Source of the DNA: Brevibacterium zhoupengii
GTDB taxonomy: Bacteria; Actinomycetota; Actinomycetes; Actinomycetales; Brevibacteriaceae
Direction: 5' to 3'
Length of the DNA: 64,000 nt
NCBI RefSeq assembly: GCF_021117425.1
Contig: NZ_CP088298.1
Span: forward strand, 3,906,001-3,970,000
Shown here: in pieces, positions 36,288-45,530 of the stretch
How the letters are laid out: the number at the start of each line of letters is the position of its first letter
Numbering within the stretch: position 1 is the first letter of the stretch
The notes under the pieces: model-generated
Databases searched by the model: none
What the model saw: only the letters and a program-made list of their open reading frames with translations
Told to the model about the DNA's origin: nothing
Translations under genes and position numbers: made by a program

Positions 36288-38141
36288 TCAGCCGACGGTG
36301 GTGCGCAGGCTGCGGGCCAGTTCACGGCGCTTGGCCTGCTCGTCCGGGTCGGGCACAGGCAGTGAGGCGATGAGTCGCTTCGTGTAGTCGTTGCTCGGCG
36401 ATCCCAGCACCTTCTCGCCCGTGCCCTCTTCCAGCAGTTCGCCGTGGAACAGCACCCCGATGCGATCGGAGAGCATGTCGACGACGGCCAGGTCGTGGCT
36501 GATGAATAGGGCCGCGAAGTCGAACCTGTTCTGCAGCTCAACGAACAGCTCGAGGACCTTGGCCTGCACCGACACGTCCAGTGCCGAGGTCGGCTCATCA
36601 GCGATGAGCAGCTCCGGGTCGAGGGCCAGTCCGCGTGCCAGGGAGGCTCTCTGACGTTGACCGCCCGAGAGTTCGTGCGGGTACCTGGCAGCGTAGGCGC
36701 TGGGCAGCTGCACCGAGTCGAGGAGTTCGAGGACTCTCGTCTCACGGTCTTTAGCCGTCATGTCTCGTTTGTGGATGGCGAACGGCTCCGCCACACACTC
36801 ACCGATCGTCAGGTGCGGGTTGAATGAGGCCGCCGGGTCCTGGAACACGAACCCGATCCGGCGCCTGATCGGAGAGAAGGTCTTCTCCTTGAATCCGACC
36901 ATCTCGTGGCCGAGCACCGTGAGGCTGCCCCCGCTGGCCCTGGTCAGGCCGGCGATGGCACGCCCGATCGTGGTCTTGCCCGAGCCGGATTCGCCGACCA
37001 GTCCGTAGACCTCGCCGGCCTTGATGTCAAAGCTGACCGAGGACACCGCCTGGAAGTCCGATCGCCCGAACCCTCCCGGGTAGACGATGTCGAGGTTGCG
37101 CGCCACGACGATGGAATCGCGCTCGTCCCGTGGCGTGCCGGAGCCAGGGCTCTCCCCCGCCGAGGTGGCCGTGGCCTTCCCGTCGCCACCCGCCGTCACG
37201 TCGGCCGGTGCCGTAGCGTCGCCACCTGCCGTCGCACTCGAACCACCAGTTCGCTCTGCGGCGGCAGCGGCCTTACGGCTGCCGGCAACCGTCGATCCCA
37301 GACGAGGGACGGCGCCGAGGAGGTCACGCGTGTACTGCTCCTTCGGATCGCTGAAGAGCTGCTTGACCGACGACACCTCAACGAGGTCTCCGCGATACAT
37401 CACAGCCACCCTGTCGGCGAGGTCGGCAACAACACCCATGTTGTGGGTGATGAGCACGATCGCGGTCCCTGTCTCATCGCGCAGGTCACGGAGCAGATCG
37501 AGGATCTCGGCCTGAACTGTGACGTCGAGAGCCGTCGTCGGCTCGTCGGCGACGATGAGTTCGGCGCCGAGGGCGAGCGCCATGGCGATGACGATGCGCT
37601 GCTTCTGCCCGCCGGAGAACTGGTGCGGGTAGTAGTCGAAGCGGTTCTGCGCATCGGGGATCCCGACCTGTTCCATCGCGGCGATGACCTTGGCCTTGAG
37701 CTCGGCCTTGCTCGCACGCCTGTGGTGGGCCCGCAAGCCCTCGGCGATCTGCCACCCCACGGTGTAGACGGGGTTGAGCGCCGTCGACGGCTCCTGGAAG
37801 ACCATCGACACATCGGTTCCTCGCAGTTTGCGCAGCTGTTCCCCGGAGACGCTGAGCACGTCCTTGCCGGAGACGATGACCGCGCCCGACCGCTGTGCGG
37901 TTTCGGGCAGGAGGCCGAGGATGCTGCGTGCCGTCACGGTCTTACCGGAGCCCGATTCGCCCACGATGGCCAGCACCTCCCCGGGGGTGACCGACAGGGT
38001 CACGTTCTTCACCGCGTGGACGTCGCCGCCGTCGGTGGAGAAGGTGACGTCGAGACCCTCGATATCGAGGATGCTATTCGCCCGACCGGCTGCGTTGCTT
38101 GAGCCGCCAGTGCTGTTGTCTCTCACGTTCTCATTCATCAC
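36288..38141 (-). CDS. Peptide/nickel ABC importer, fused double ATPase
   Basis: This 617-residue protein has two complete ABC ATPase domains. Domain 1 (about 25-275) has Walker A GESGSGKT, QFSGGQKQR and LIVADEPTTALD; domain 2 (about 345-600) has GESGSGKTT, ELSGGQRQRAS and LLIADEPTSALD. A 60-residue Ala/Gly/Thr linker joins them. It is the DppD-DppF fusion common in actinobacteria and drives the permeases encoded just upstream. The start overlaps the stop of the permease gene by four bases. Substrate is probably oligopeptides. Confidence 0.9.
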   Translation of the reverse strand: MMNENVRDNSTGGSSNAAGRANSILDIEGLDVTFSTDGGDVHAVKNVTLSVTPGEVLAIVGESGSGKTVTARSILGLLPETAQRSGAVIVSGKDVLSVSGEQLRKLRGTDVSMVFQEPSTALNPVYTVGWQIAEGLRAHHRRASKAELKAKVIAAMEQVGIPDAQNRFDYYPHQFSGGQKQRIVIAMALALGAELIVADEPTTALDVTVQAEILDLLRDLRDETGTAIVLITHNMGVVADLADRVAVMYRGDLVEVSSVKQLFSDPKEQYTRDLLGAVPRLGSTVAGSRKAAAAAERTGGSSATAGGDATAPADVTAGGDGKATATSAGESPGSGTPRDERDSIVVARNLDIVYPGGFGRSDFQAVSSVSFDIKAGEVYGLVGESGSGKTTIGRAIAGLTRASGGSLTVLGHEMVGFKEKTFSPIRRRIGFVFQDPAASFNPHLTIGECVAEPFAIHKRDMTAKDRETRVLELLDSVQLPSAYAARYPHELSGGQRQRASLARGLALDPELLIADEPTSALDVSVQAKVLELFVELQNRFDFAALFISHDLAVVDMLSDRIGVLFHGELLEEGTGEKVLGSPSNDYTKRLIASLPVPDPDEQAKRRELARSLRTTVG

Positions 38142-39238
38142 TTGGCCTCCGCAGTCTCATTGATGCTCGACGATGCGCCAGCCTGCGAGGCCTTCGCAGT
38201 CTTCGATGTCTTGGCGCCCTTGGCTTTGCGCCGCACCCGCAGACGCGGGTCGTTGAGGTCATTCATCGACTCGCCGACGAGGGTGATACCCAGGACCGTC
38301 AGCACGATCGCCAGGCCCGGATACACCGAGGTCCACCACACACCGCTGGTGACGTCCGGCAGCGCCTTGTTGAGGTCATAACCCCATTCCGACGCCGAGG
38401 TGGGTTCGATTCCGAAGCCCAGGAACCCCAGTCCTGCCAGAGTCAGAATCGCCTCGGAGGAGTTGAGGGTGAAGATCAGCGGCAGTGTCCGTGTGGCATT
38501 GCGGAAGATGTGCTTCGAGATGATCCGGGTCTTCGAGGCGCCGAGCACGATCGCCGATTCGACGAAGGGCTCTGCCTTCAGGCGCAGGGTCTCTGCGCGA
38601 ACGACCCGGAAGTACTGCGGAATGAAGACCACGGTGATCGAGAACGCGGCCGCGGCGATGCCGCCCCAGGCACTCGATTGACCGCCGGAGATTGCGATCG
38701 ACATGACCAGGGCCAGCAGCAGGGTCGGGAAGGCATAGACCGCGTCGGCGATGACGACGAGGACGCGGTCGAGCCAGCCGCCGAGGTAGCCCGAGACGAG
38801 TCCCAGGATGACACCGGCGAAGAGTGACATGATCACGGCCACGATGATGACGGCCACCGCGGTCTGGGCTCCCCAGACCACGCGGGAGAAGACGTCGTAG
38901 CCGCCGACTGTCGTTCCCCAGATGTGGGTCCCGCCTGGAGGCAGCTTCGATCCGAAGTTGCCCTCGGAGGTGCCCAGCTGGTTGAACCCGTAGGGGGCGA
39001 TCAGCGGTGCGAAGATCGCGCAGATGAGGACGATGCCGCACAGGATGAGACCCGTGATGAGCATTCCTCGCTGCAGACCCACCGATTGGCGCAGATGGGA
39101 GACGATCGGCAGGCGGGAGAACAAGGATTTCTTGGCTTTGTCATCAAACGCGAGGGCGGGGACACCGGAACCGGGGGCCGCCTCGGCGAAGTTCTCGTTA
39201 TTCTCTGGGGACTGTGATGTGTTGTCTGGAGTGGACAT
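38138..39238 (-). CDS. Peptide ABC importer permease (DppC-like)
   Basis: This 366-residue integral membrane protein has a hydrophilic N-terminus of about 45 residues, six helices and the coupling loop with the EAA-type motif (VESAIVLGASKTRIISKHIFRN), followed by the cytoplasmic C-terminus. The LAPYGFNQLG segment after helix 1 is typical of DppC/OppC. Its ATG shares one base with the stop of the DppB-like gene, and its end overlaps the ATPase gene, so the three are translationally coupled. Confidence 0.9.
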   Translation of the reverse strand: MSTPDNTSQSPENNENFAEAAPGSGVPALAFDDKAKKSLFSRLPIVSHLRQSVGLQRGMLITGLILCGIVLICAIFAPLIAPYGFNQLGTSEGNFGSKLPPGGTHIWGTTVGGYDVFSRVVWGAQTAVAVIIVAVIMSLFAGVILGLVSGYLGGWLDRVLVVIADAVYAFPTLLLALVMSIAISGGQSSAWGGIAAAAFSITVVFIPQYFRVVRAETLRLKAEPFVESAIVLGASKTRIISKHIFRNATRTLPLIFTLNSSEAILTLAGLGFLGFGIEPTSASEWGYDLNKALPDVTSGVWWTSVYPGLAIVLTVLGITLVGESMNDLNDPRLRVRRKAKGAKTSKTAKASQAGASSSINETAEAK

Positions 39239-40329
39239 CAGTACCTCACTCGGGGGTCGATGAAGGCGGCGATGACGTCGACGAGGAAGTTGGTCAGTGC
39301 CACGATGATGGCGAGGAAGACCACGATTCCCTGGACGGCCACGAAGTCACGGGCGGTGAGGTATTCGGCGAGCTTGAAGCCGAGCCCCTTCCATTCGAAT
39401 GTCGTCTCCGTGAGCACGGCGCCGGCGAGCATGAGCGCGATCTGCATGCCCATGACCGTGATGATCGGGATCAGCGCGGGACGGTAGGCGTGCTTGGTGA
39501 CCAGGCGGTATTCGGAGATGCCGCGGGACCGGCCGGAGTCGATGTACTGCTGGCCCAGGGTGCCGATGAGGTTCGTGCGCACGAGGCGGAGGAAGACTCC
39601 GGCCGTGAGCACGCCGAGGGCGATCGCGGGCAGGACCGCGTGGGCGAGCACATCGCCGAGGACCTCGAAGTTGCCGATGCGGATCGCATCGATGATGTAG
39701 AACCGGGTGGGCCCGACCACGCCGGACATGATGTATTCGGTCTCGGTGGTGCCGCGACCTGCCACGGGCAGGATGGGCAGGAAGACGCCGAAGACCAGCT
39801 TGAGGATCATGCCCGCGAAGAACACGGGAGTCGCGTAGCCGAGGATCGCGAGGATGCGCAGCGCGGCGTCGGGGGCCTTGTCCCGGTGGTAGGCGGCGAG
39901 CATACCCAGTGGGATGCCGAGGATGAACGCGACGATGAGGGCGTAGAAGACGAGTTCGACGGTCGCGGTTCCGTAGTTGAGCAGGATGCTCGAGACGGGC
40001 TGGCCGTCGGAGACCGTGGTGCCGAAGTCGCCCTTGAGCAGATTGCCCATGTACTCGAAGTACTGGACGATGAGCGGCCGGTCGTAGCCGGCGGCATGGA
40101 TGCGCTCGGCCAGCTGGCTCTTGGTCAGGCGTCCACCCAGAGATGCGGTGATCGGATCACCGGTGATGCGCATGAGGAAGAAGACCAGAGTGGTGAGGAT
40201 GAAGATGGTGGGAATGATGAGGAGGAATCGGATGACGACATAGCGTCCCAATCCGCCCCCGGAGGGCTTCTTCACCGCGACCGAAGTCTCGGCGGCTTCC
40301 GCCCCTGGTTCACTGATGGCTGCAGACAT
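39238..40329 (-). CDS. Peptide ABC importer permease (DppB-like)
   Basis: This 363-residue permease has a first helix (YVVIRFLLIIPTIFILTTLVFF), the G-D-P-I and YGYDRPL-type N-terminal loop (AAGYDRPLIVQYFEY), and the EAA loop YIDSGRSRGISEYRL, as in DppB/OppB. The ATG at 40329 has AAGGAA just upstream; one at 40341 would add four residues. It forms a heterodimer channel with the next gene's product. It is preceded by a 300-bp gap with tandem repeats after the binding-protein gene. Confidence 0.88.
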   Translation of the reverse strand: MSAAISEPGAEAAETSVAVKKPSGGGLGRYVVIRFLLIIPTIFILTTLVFFLMRITGDPITASLGGRLTKSQLAERIHAAGYDRPLIVQYFEYMGNLLKGDFGTTVSDGQPVSSILLNYGTATVELVFYALIVAFILGIPLGMLAAYHRDKAPDAALRILAILGYATPVFFAGMILKLVFGVFLPILPVAGRGTTETEYIMSGVVGPTRFYIIDAIRIGNFEVLGDVLAHAVLPAIALGVLTAGVFLRLVRTNLIGTLGQQYIDSGRSRGISEYRLVTKHAYRPALIPIITVMGMQIALMLAGAVLTETTFEWKGLGFKLAEYLTARDFVAVQGIVVFLAIIVALTNFLVDVIAAFIDPRVRY

Positions 40330-40406
40330 GTGTTCCTTCATTGCTGGCGTCGACGCTCAGAAAGCTCGAGTGTCGACGTGGTTCTCGTTCGGTGCCACAG
40401 AGTGTG

Positions 40407-40491
40407 GGCACGCTGAATGCGTTTGCAGGCACGCTGATTGCGTTTGCGGGCACGCTGGATGCGTTCGCGGACACGCCAAGTTGCGGTTGCA
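40407..40491. repeat. 21-bp tandem repeat, about four units
   Basis: Units begin at 40407, 40428, 40449 and 40470, each close to GGCACGCTGNATGCGTTTGC, with the last one decayed. It lies between the binding-protein gene and the permease gene of one operon, on the transcribed strand of both. No ORF is supported across it. Confidence 0.8.
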
Positions 40492-40562
40492 AGCATGCTG
40501 GGATGTCATGCGAACGCACCACGAGGTGCAGGCGGGCCGGGCGGCTCACCTGCACCTCGAAT

Positions 40563-40584
40563 GACGATCAGGTCGTTGATCGTC
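40563..40584 (-). terminator. 8-bp-arm stem-loop after the binding-protein gene
   Basis: Arms 40563-40570 and 40577-40584 (GACGATCA and its complement) enclose a 6-base loop, 55 bp beyond the binding-protein stop. As in many peptide importers, it may allow partial read-through so the binding protein is made in excess over the permeases. Confidence 0.5.
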
Positions 40585-40638
40585 GCGGCGTAGCCATGCG
40601 CACTCTCACGTCGTCGGCGACGTGCGTGGTTCGCGCTC

Positions 40639-42270
40639 TCACTTGCTCAGCAGCGCCAACCGGAACTGGAACGCGGGGTCAAGGGTGTCATCGACGCCCT
40701 TGACGTCCTTGCCCGAGACCGCGATCTGGTTGCCCTGAAGCAGCGGCAGGGTCGGCAGCTCCTCAGCAAGCTGACCCTGAATCTTCTTCAGCGCGTCTGC
40801 GCGCTTGCCCTTGTCGTCGATGGAGGACTGAGCGTTCAGTTCCTTGTTCATCGTCTTATCCCGGTAGTGGTTGGCCAGGAAGCTCGGTGTCTCGTCCGTG
40901 TCATAGAAGAACGGCACCAGGTAGTTGTCCGCATCCGAGTAGTCCGGGAACCAGCCGAGCTGATACATGGGGTAGACGTCGTCGGTGCGGTCCTTGCTGT
41001 ACTGCACCCATTCGGTCGACTGCAGGTTGACCTTGAACAGCCCCGTCTTGTCCAGCTGATCCTTGACCAGGGCGTATTCGTCGCCCGAGGAGGGACCGTA
41101 GTGGTCGGGGTTGTACTGCAGGTTGAGCTCGACAGGTGTCTTGACACCGGCATCCTTGAGGGCCTTCTTGGCCTTGTCGACATCCGCACCGCCCTGACCG
41201 TCACCGTACTCAGACTTCAAGGGCTCGTCGGCACCCGGCAGTCCGTCGGGAACATGCGAATACAGAGGGGTGAAGGTGTCCTTGTAGACCTGGGAGGCGA
41301 TGGCCTGACGATCGACAGAGTCCGCCATCGCCTGGCGCACGGCCAGGGACTTCTTCTCATCCGCATTGTCGGTCTTGGCACCGAAGGGCATCGTGTCCAT
41401 GTTGAAGACGATGTAGCGGATCTCGCCGCCGGGGCCCTTGTGCACCTTGAGGTCGTCGTTCTTGCCGAGGTCTTCGACGTCGGTGGCCGACAGCGAACGC
41501 CAGGCGACGTCGATCGTGTTCTCCTGGACGTCGAGCTTCATGTTGTTGGCGTCCGAGTAGTACTTCATCTGCACGGTCTCGGTCTTCGCCGGTTCGATGA
41601 AGCCCTTGTAGTCGGGGTAGGCCTTGTAGGTGATGAGCTCGTTGAACTTGAATCCGTCGATCGTGTACGGACCGGCGAAGGCCTTGCCGTCGACGATGGC
41701 CTGGTTCTCAGTGATCTTGTCCGCCTCAAAGACGTCCTCGTCAACGATCGGCCCTGCGGCACTGGCCAGCACACCTGGGAAGGTCTGGTCGTTCTTGCGC
41801 TTGAGGTTGAAGATGACCGTGGAGTCATCCGGAGTCTCAACCGACTTCAGGCCGCCGAGGAGGGACGACGGTCCGTTCGGATCCTGGATCTTCAGCTGTC
41901 GATCGAAGGAGAACTTCACGTCCGAGGAGGTGAGTTCGTTTCCGTTCGCATACTTCAACCCGTCCTTGAGCTTGACCTCGTACTTCGTCGGTTCGCTGAA
42001 GTCCGCCGATTCCGCGATGGAGGGATTGAGCTCCGCGGTTCCCGGCTTATAGGCCAGGATGAACGGGTAGACCTGCTGCTCGACGAGCGAGCTTCCGTTG
42101 TCATAGGCACCGGCCGGGTCGAGAGCGACAACCTTGTCTGTGGTTCCCACTGTGAGGGAGCCACCTCCCTCTTCACCGTCTTTGCCGGTGGTCGAGGTCG
42201 AGCATGCCGAGAGTAGCAAAGCGCCGGCAGCGGCGATGGCCACTGCCTTTGCACCAGTTCGACGTTTCAT
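40639..42270 (-). CDS. Peptide ABC importer substrate-binding lipoprotein
   Basis: This 543-residue protein has a lipoprotein signal (KRRTGAKAVAIAAAGALLLSAC, cysteine near residue 22) and an extracytoplasmic SBP family 5 domain with VGTTDKVVALDPAGAYDNGS and FNLKRKNDQTFPG. It captures peptides and delivers them to the two permeases encoded downstream. The ATG at 42270 gives a proper signal peptide; an ATG five codons upstream is a weaker option. It is the first gene of the operon, with the promoter in 42271-42619. Confidence 0.9.
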   Translation of the reverse strand: MKRRTGAKAVAIAAAGALLLSACSTSTTGKDGEEGGGSLTVGTTDKVVALDPAGAYDNGSSLVEQQVYPFILAYKPGTAELNPSIAESADFSEPTKYEVKLKDGLKYANGNELTSSDVKFSFDRQLKIQDPNGPSSLLGGLKSVETPDDSTVIFNLKRKNDQTFPGVLASAAGPIVDEDVFEADKITENQAIVDGKAFAGPYTIDGFKFNELITYKAYPDYKGFIEPAKTETVQMKYYSDANNMKLDVQENTIDVAWRSLSATDVEDLGKNDDLKVHKGPGGEIRYIVFNMDTMPFGAKTDNADEKKSLAVRQAMADSVDRQAIASQVYKDTFTPLYSHVPDGLPGADEPLKSEYGDGQGGADVDKAKKALKDAGVKTPVELNLQYNPDHYGPSSGDEYALVKDQLDKTGLFKVNLQSTEWVQYSKDRTDDVYPMYQLGWFPDYSDADNYLVPFFYDTDETPSFLANHYRDKTMNKELNAQSSIDDKGKRADALKKIQGQLAEELPTLPLLQGNQIAVSGKDVKGVDDTLDPAFQFRLALLSK

Positions 42271-42619
42271 TGTGTTCCTTGTCATCCAAAGTGCTCTCCG
42301 TGTCGTCTTTGCTCGGAGAGATCCGCACCACATCTTACGGCCGCCGTCCCAAATAGTGAACTGAATAGTATGAGTCCGCCCACTCTGTCATCACTTTGAA
42401 ACCTGGCGATGACCGAGCAGAAAACCGCGCCCGGGCCGATTTTCCGGGCCGTGACCACCGGATTTGCGTCGCGGGTCACAATCCGTTTGACTTATGAGGT
42501 CAATCACAGAGAAGACTCACGCTTTCGTCGCTGATTGCCCATGAAAATGCTCGATCCGGCGAACTGCCGGATCCCGCCGAATGTTCGTTTCCACTTTTTG
42601 CCTCCCTGATAGGAGAAGC
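42271..42619. promoter_or_regulatory. 349-bp divergent control region with inverted repeats
   Basis: No gene is supported here. An inverted repeat with TTGAC and GTCAA arms and a 7-bp spacer (42487-42503) may be a GntR/FadR-like operator. A perfect 8-bp-arm stem-loop (42553-42573) lies in the symporter leader. Another pair of CTCTCCG/CGGAGAG arms is near 42293-42317. I looked for a glycine riboswitch and did not find its conserved boxes. Confidence 0.5.
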
Positions 42620-44158
42620 ATGTCCGCAGTCCTCGAATGGCTCAACGGAATCATCTGGTCCTCTGCCCTCGTCTACCTGTGCCTCGGTGCCGGTGTCTAC
42701 TTCACCATCCGCTCTCGCGCAGTCCAGATCCGACAGATCAAAGCGATCTTCATCCAGATGTTCCGCGGCAAGAGCTCCGATGAAGGCGTCTCCTCGTTCC
42801 AGGCTCTGGCGATGTCGCTGGCCGGCCGAGTCGGAGTCGGCAACATCGCCGGCGTCGCCACCGCCATCGGCTTCGGCGGACCAGGTGCCGTCGTGTGGAT
42901 GTGGATCTCCGCGCTCCTCGGCGCCTCGACCTCCTATGTCGAATCAACTCTCGGCCAAGTGTTCAAGGAGCAGGACCCCAAGACCGGCGAATACCGCGGT
43001 GGGCCGGCCTATTACATTGAGAAGGCCTACCGCCACACCAAGGCCAAGGGCCTGTTCAAGGTCTACGGCATGGTCTTCGCTGCGGTCACCGTCATGGCGA
43101 TGAGCTTCATGCTCCCGGGCATCCAGTCCAATGCCATCTCCGGCGCCGTTGAGAATGCCTGGGGAACTCCGACCTGGATCACTGCGATCATCCTCGCCGT
43201 CATCATGGGCTTCATCGTCATCGGCGGCGTCAAGCGCATCGCGCACTTCGCTTCGCTGGCTGTGCCCTTCATGGCCGTCATCTACATCATTGCCGCGATC
43301 GCAGTGACCCTGATCAACGCCGACCAGATCATCCCGGTCTTCCAGCTCGTCTTCACCTCGGCCTTCGGCATCGACGCCGGACCAGAGGCCGCCTTCGGCG
43401 GAATCATCGGCATGGCCGTCCAGTGGGGTGTCCAGCGCGGAATCTACTCGAACGAAGCAGGTCAGGGCACCGGGCCTCACGCCGCTGCCGCCGCCGAGGT
43501 CTCGCACCCGTCCAAGCAGGGTCTCGTCCAGGCCGGGTCGGTCTACATCGACACCCTGTTCGTGTGCTCGGCAACTGCGTTCATGATCCTTTCCACAGGC
43601 ATGTACAAGGTGTTCGGCGAAGACGGCACAACCATCATCGGCACGGGTCGTGGTCAGATGGTCGAAGAGATCGCCGCGACTCCGGGCGAGAAGTGGCCGC
43701 AGGCCGGTCTCGACACGATGATCTCCGGCTTCGGTGCCGGCTTCATCGCGATCTCGATCTTCCTCTTCGCCCTGACGACCATCGTCGCCTACTACTACAT
43801 GGCCGAGACCAACCTGGTCTACCTGCTGGGTCGGATCAAGAACCCCCTGGTGCTGGCCATCGGCAAGCGCGTTCTGCAGGTGCTCATCCTCATCGCCGTC
43901 GCCGTCGGTGCGATGTCGACCTCCGGCAGCGCCTGGGCACTCGGCGACATCGGCGTGGGGCTCATGGCATGGCTCAACGTCATCGCGATCCTCATCCTGC
44001 AGGGTCCGGCATTCAAGCTCCTCCGGGACTTCGAACGTCAGACGAAGCAGGGGCTGGACCCGGTCTTCGATCCCAAGGCGCTCAACATCAGGAACGCCGA
44101 TTTCTGGGATAAGCGCATCGCCAAGATCGCCGCAGGAGAGACAGTCGCGGAGGGCTGA
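42620..44158 (+). CDS. AgcS-family sodium:alanine/glycine symporter
   Basis: This 512-residue carrier has about eleven helices and the family signatures GNIAGVATAIGFGGPGAVVWMW and YSNEAGQGTGPHAAAAAEVSHPSKQG. It imports alanine or glycine with Na+ or H+. The ATG at 42620 has an AGGAGAAG site upstream and the first helix follows directly. It ends before a strong stem-loop and the convergent aldolase gene. Confidence 0.92.
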   Translation: MSAVLEWLNGIIWSSALVYLCLGAGVYFTIRSRAVQIRQIKAIFIQMFRGKSSDEGVSSFQALAMSLAGRVGVGNIAGVATAIGFGGPGAVVWMWISALLGASTSYVESTLGQVFKEQDPKTGEYRGGPAYYIEKAYRHTKAKGLFKVYGMVFAAVTVMAMSFMLPGIQSNAISGAVENAWGTPTWITAIILAVIMGFIVIGGVKRIAHFASLAVPFMAVIYIIAAIAVTLINADQIIPVFQLVFTSAFGIDAGPEAAFGGIIGMAVQWGVQRGIYSNEAGQGTGPHAAAAAEVSHPSKQGLVQAGSVYIDTLFVCSATAFMILSTGMYKVFGEDGTTIIGTGRGQMVEEIAATPGEKWPQAGLDTMISGFGAGFIAISIFLFALTTIVAYYYMAETNLVYLLGRIKNPLVLAIGKRVLQVLILIAVAVGAMSTSGSAWALGDIGVGLMAWLNVIAILILQGPAFKLLRDFERQTKQGLDPVFDPKALNIRNADFWDKRIAKIAAGETVAEG

Positions 44159-44198
44159 GCGCCGCCGCAAGGCACAGCTGAATAGACACAATTGAATA

Positions 44199-44238
44199 GA
44201 CGAGAGGTCCGGGACAATGGCGTCCCGGACCTCTCGTC
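44199..44238. terminator. 17-bp-arm terminator between symporter and aldolase
   Basis: Perfect 17-bp arms (44199-44215 and 44222-44238) surround a 6-base loop, 41 bp after the symporter stop and 43 bp from the aldolase stop. It is likely a bidirectional terminator. Confidence 0.8.
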
Positions 44239-44261
44239 GTACCGCGCGTCTGTTGCGGCGC

Positions 44262-44299
44262 TTACTTCAGGCTGGTGCCTTCACTTCAGGCTGGTGCCT
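44262..44299. repeat. 19-bp tandem duplication over the aldolase stop codon
   Basis: Bases 44262-44280 and 44281-44299 are 19-bp copies with one difference. The inner copy carries the real stop (TGA), while the outer copy would read TAA at the same point but in another frame. Confidence 0.85.
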
Positions 44300-45303
44300 G
44301 CGGAGCCGAGGTTCTGGCAGGCCTCGACGATGCGATCGGCCATGCCGGCCTCCGCTGCCTTGCCGTAGGCGCGCGGATCGTAGATCTTCTTGTTTCCGAC
44401 TTCGCCGTCGATCTTGAGTACGCCGTCGTAGTTGCGGAACATGTGCTCGACGACGGGACGGGTGAAGGCGTACTGGGTGTCCGTGTCGATATTCATCTTC
44501 ACAACTCCGTGACGGACCGCCTCGGCGATCTCTTCTGCGCTCGAACCCGAGCCGCCGTGGAAGACGAGGTCGAAGGGCTTGTCCTTGCCGACCTGCGCGC
44601 CGACATCGGTCTGGATCTCACCGAGCAGCTCAGGACGCAGCTTCACATTGCCCGGCTTGTAGACGCCGTGGACGTTTCCGAAGGTCAGGGCTGTGAGGTA
44701 GCGGCCCTTCTCCCCCGAGCCCAGGGCCTTGACCGTAGCCAGGCCGTCGGCGACCGTGGTGTAGAGCTTGTCGTTGATCTCGTTCTCAACGCCGTCCTCT
44801 TCACCGCCGACGACGCCGACCTCGATCTCGAGGATCGAGTGCGCCGCCGCCGAGAGCTCAAGCAGCTCCTCGGCGAGGACGAGGTTCTCACCGAGAGGAA
44901 CAGCCGAACCGTCCCACATGTGCGACTGGAAGTACGGTTCGCCGCCGTTCTTCACCCGCTCGGTCGACAGCGCCAGCAGCGGCTTGACCCACTCCTCGAC
45001 CTCCTTCTTCGGGGCGTGGTCGGTGTGCAGGGCGATGTTGACGTCGTAGCTCTTGGCCACTTCGGCGGCGAAGACGGAGAACGCGATGGCACCGCGCACG
45101 CGGTCCTTGATCGTCGGACCGGACATGTACTCGGCACCGCCGGTCGAGATCTGAACGATTCCATCGGATCCGGCCTCAGCAAAGCCGCGGATGGCCGCGT
45201 TGATCGTCTGGGAGGAGGTGCAGTTGATCGCGGGGTACGCGAAGCCCTCGGACTTCGCCCGGTTGATCATCTCGGCATACACGTCGGGGCTTGCAATGGG
45301 CAT
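44281..45303 (-). CDS. fba: Class II fructose-bisphosphate aldolase
   Basis: This 340-residue enzyme of glycolysis and gluconeogenesis splits fructose 1,6-bisphosphate. It is the long class II (Fba/FbaA) type with zinc ligands in NIALHTDHAPKKE and LEIEVGVVGGEEDG, LTFGNVHGVYKPG, and the phosphate motif LVFHGGSGSS then VVKMNIDTDTQYA. An AAGGAG site precedes the ATG at 45303. Its last codons and stop are tandemly duplicated downstream. Confidence 0.95.
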   Translation of the reverse strand: MPIASPDVYAEMINRAKSEGFAYPAINCTSSQTINAAIRGFAEAGSDGIVQISTGGAEYMSGPTIKDRVRGAIAFSVFAAEVAKSYDVNIALHTDHAPKKEVEEWVKPLLALSTERVKNGGEPYFQSHMWDGSAVPLGENLVLAEELLELSAAAHSILEIEVGVVGGEEDGVENEINDKLYTTVADGLATVKALGSGEKGRYLTALTFGNVHGVYKPGNVKLRPELLGEIQTDVGAQVGKDKPFDLVFHGGSGSSAEEIAEAVRHGVVKMNIDTDTQYAFTRPVVEHMFRNYDGVLKIDGEVGNKKIYDPRAYGKAAEAGMADRIVEACQNLGSAGTSLK

Positions 45304-45530
45304 ATGGGCTCCTTGGTCGGTGGATTCGGTGCGCTTTCGGTTGCTCCCAGACTACTCGGTCTCCGCCAGGCGACAGAAGCAGTCCCCGCCGTGCACACCA
45401 AATTCTCACTGGCCGGATTCCTTCCGTCCTCACCTGTCAGATCCGTCCCCAGTCCACTGCTGAGATCACGTGCTCGCCGAGGTGGCCTTCAGTTCACCTC
45501 GGACACCTGCAGATTCAGTACAGTGGCGTC

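Noticed and set aside
36906-38102. Long open frame on the plus strand opposite the double ATPase gene
   Set aside because: It is antisense to a clear ABC ATPase; its translation is rich in Arg/Asp/Gly/His with no domain, as is usual for shadow frames in high-GC DNA.
39214-40416. 400-residue open frame opposite the DppB-like gene
   Set aside because: The product is almost only Asp/Glu/His/Gly, the complement of hydrophobic helices in the permease.
40407-40491. CRISPR-like array
   Set aside because: Units are directly tandem with no spacers and decay along the array, and no cas genes occur.
42271-42619. Possible glycine riboswitch upstream of the AgcS symporter
   Set aside because: A riboswitch would be expected for some glycine transporters, but I could not find its conserved paired regions or purine boxes; only simple stem-loops are present.
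42944-44191. 415-residue minus frame opposite the AgcS gene
   Set aside because: It is charged, low-complexity and lies fully within the symporter gene.
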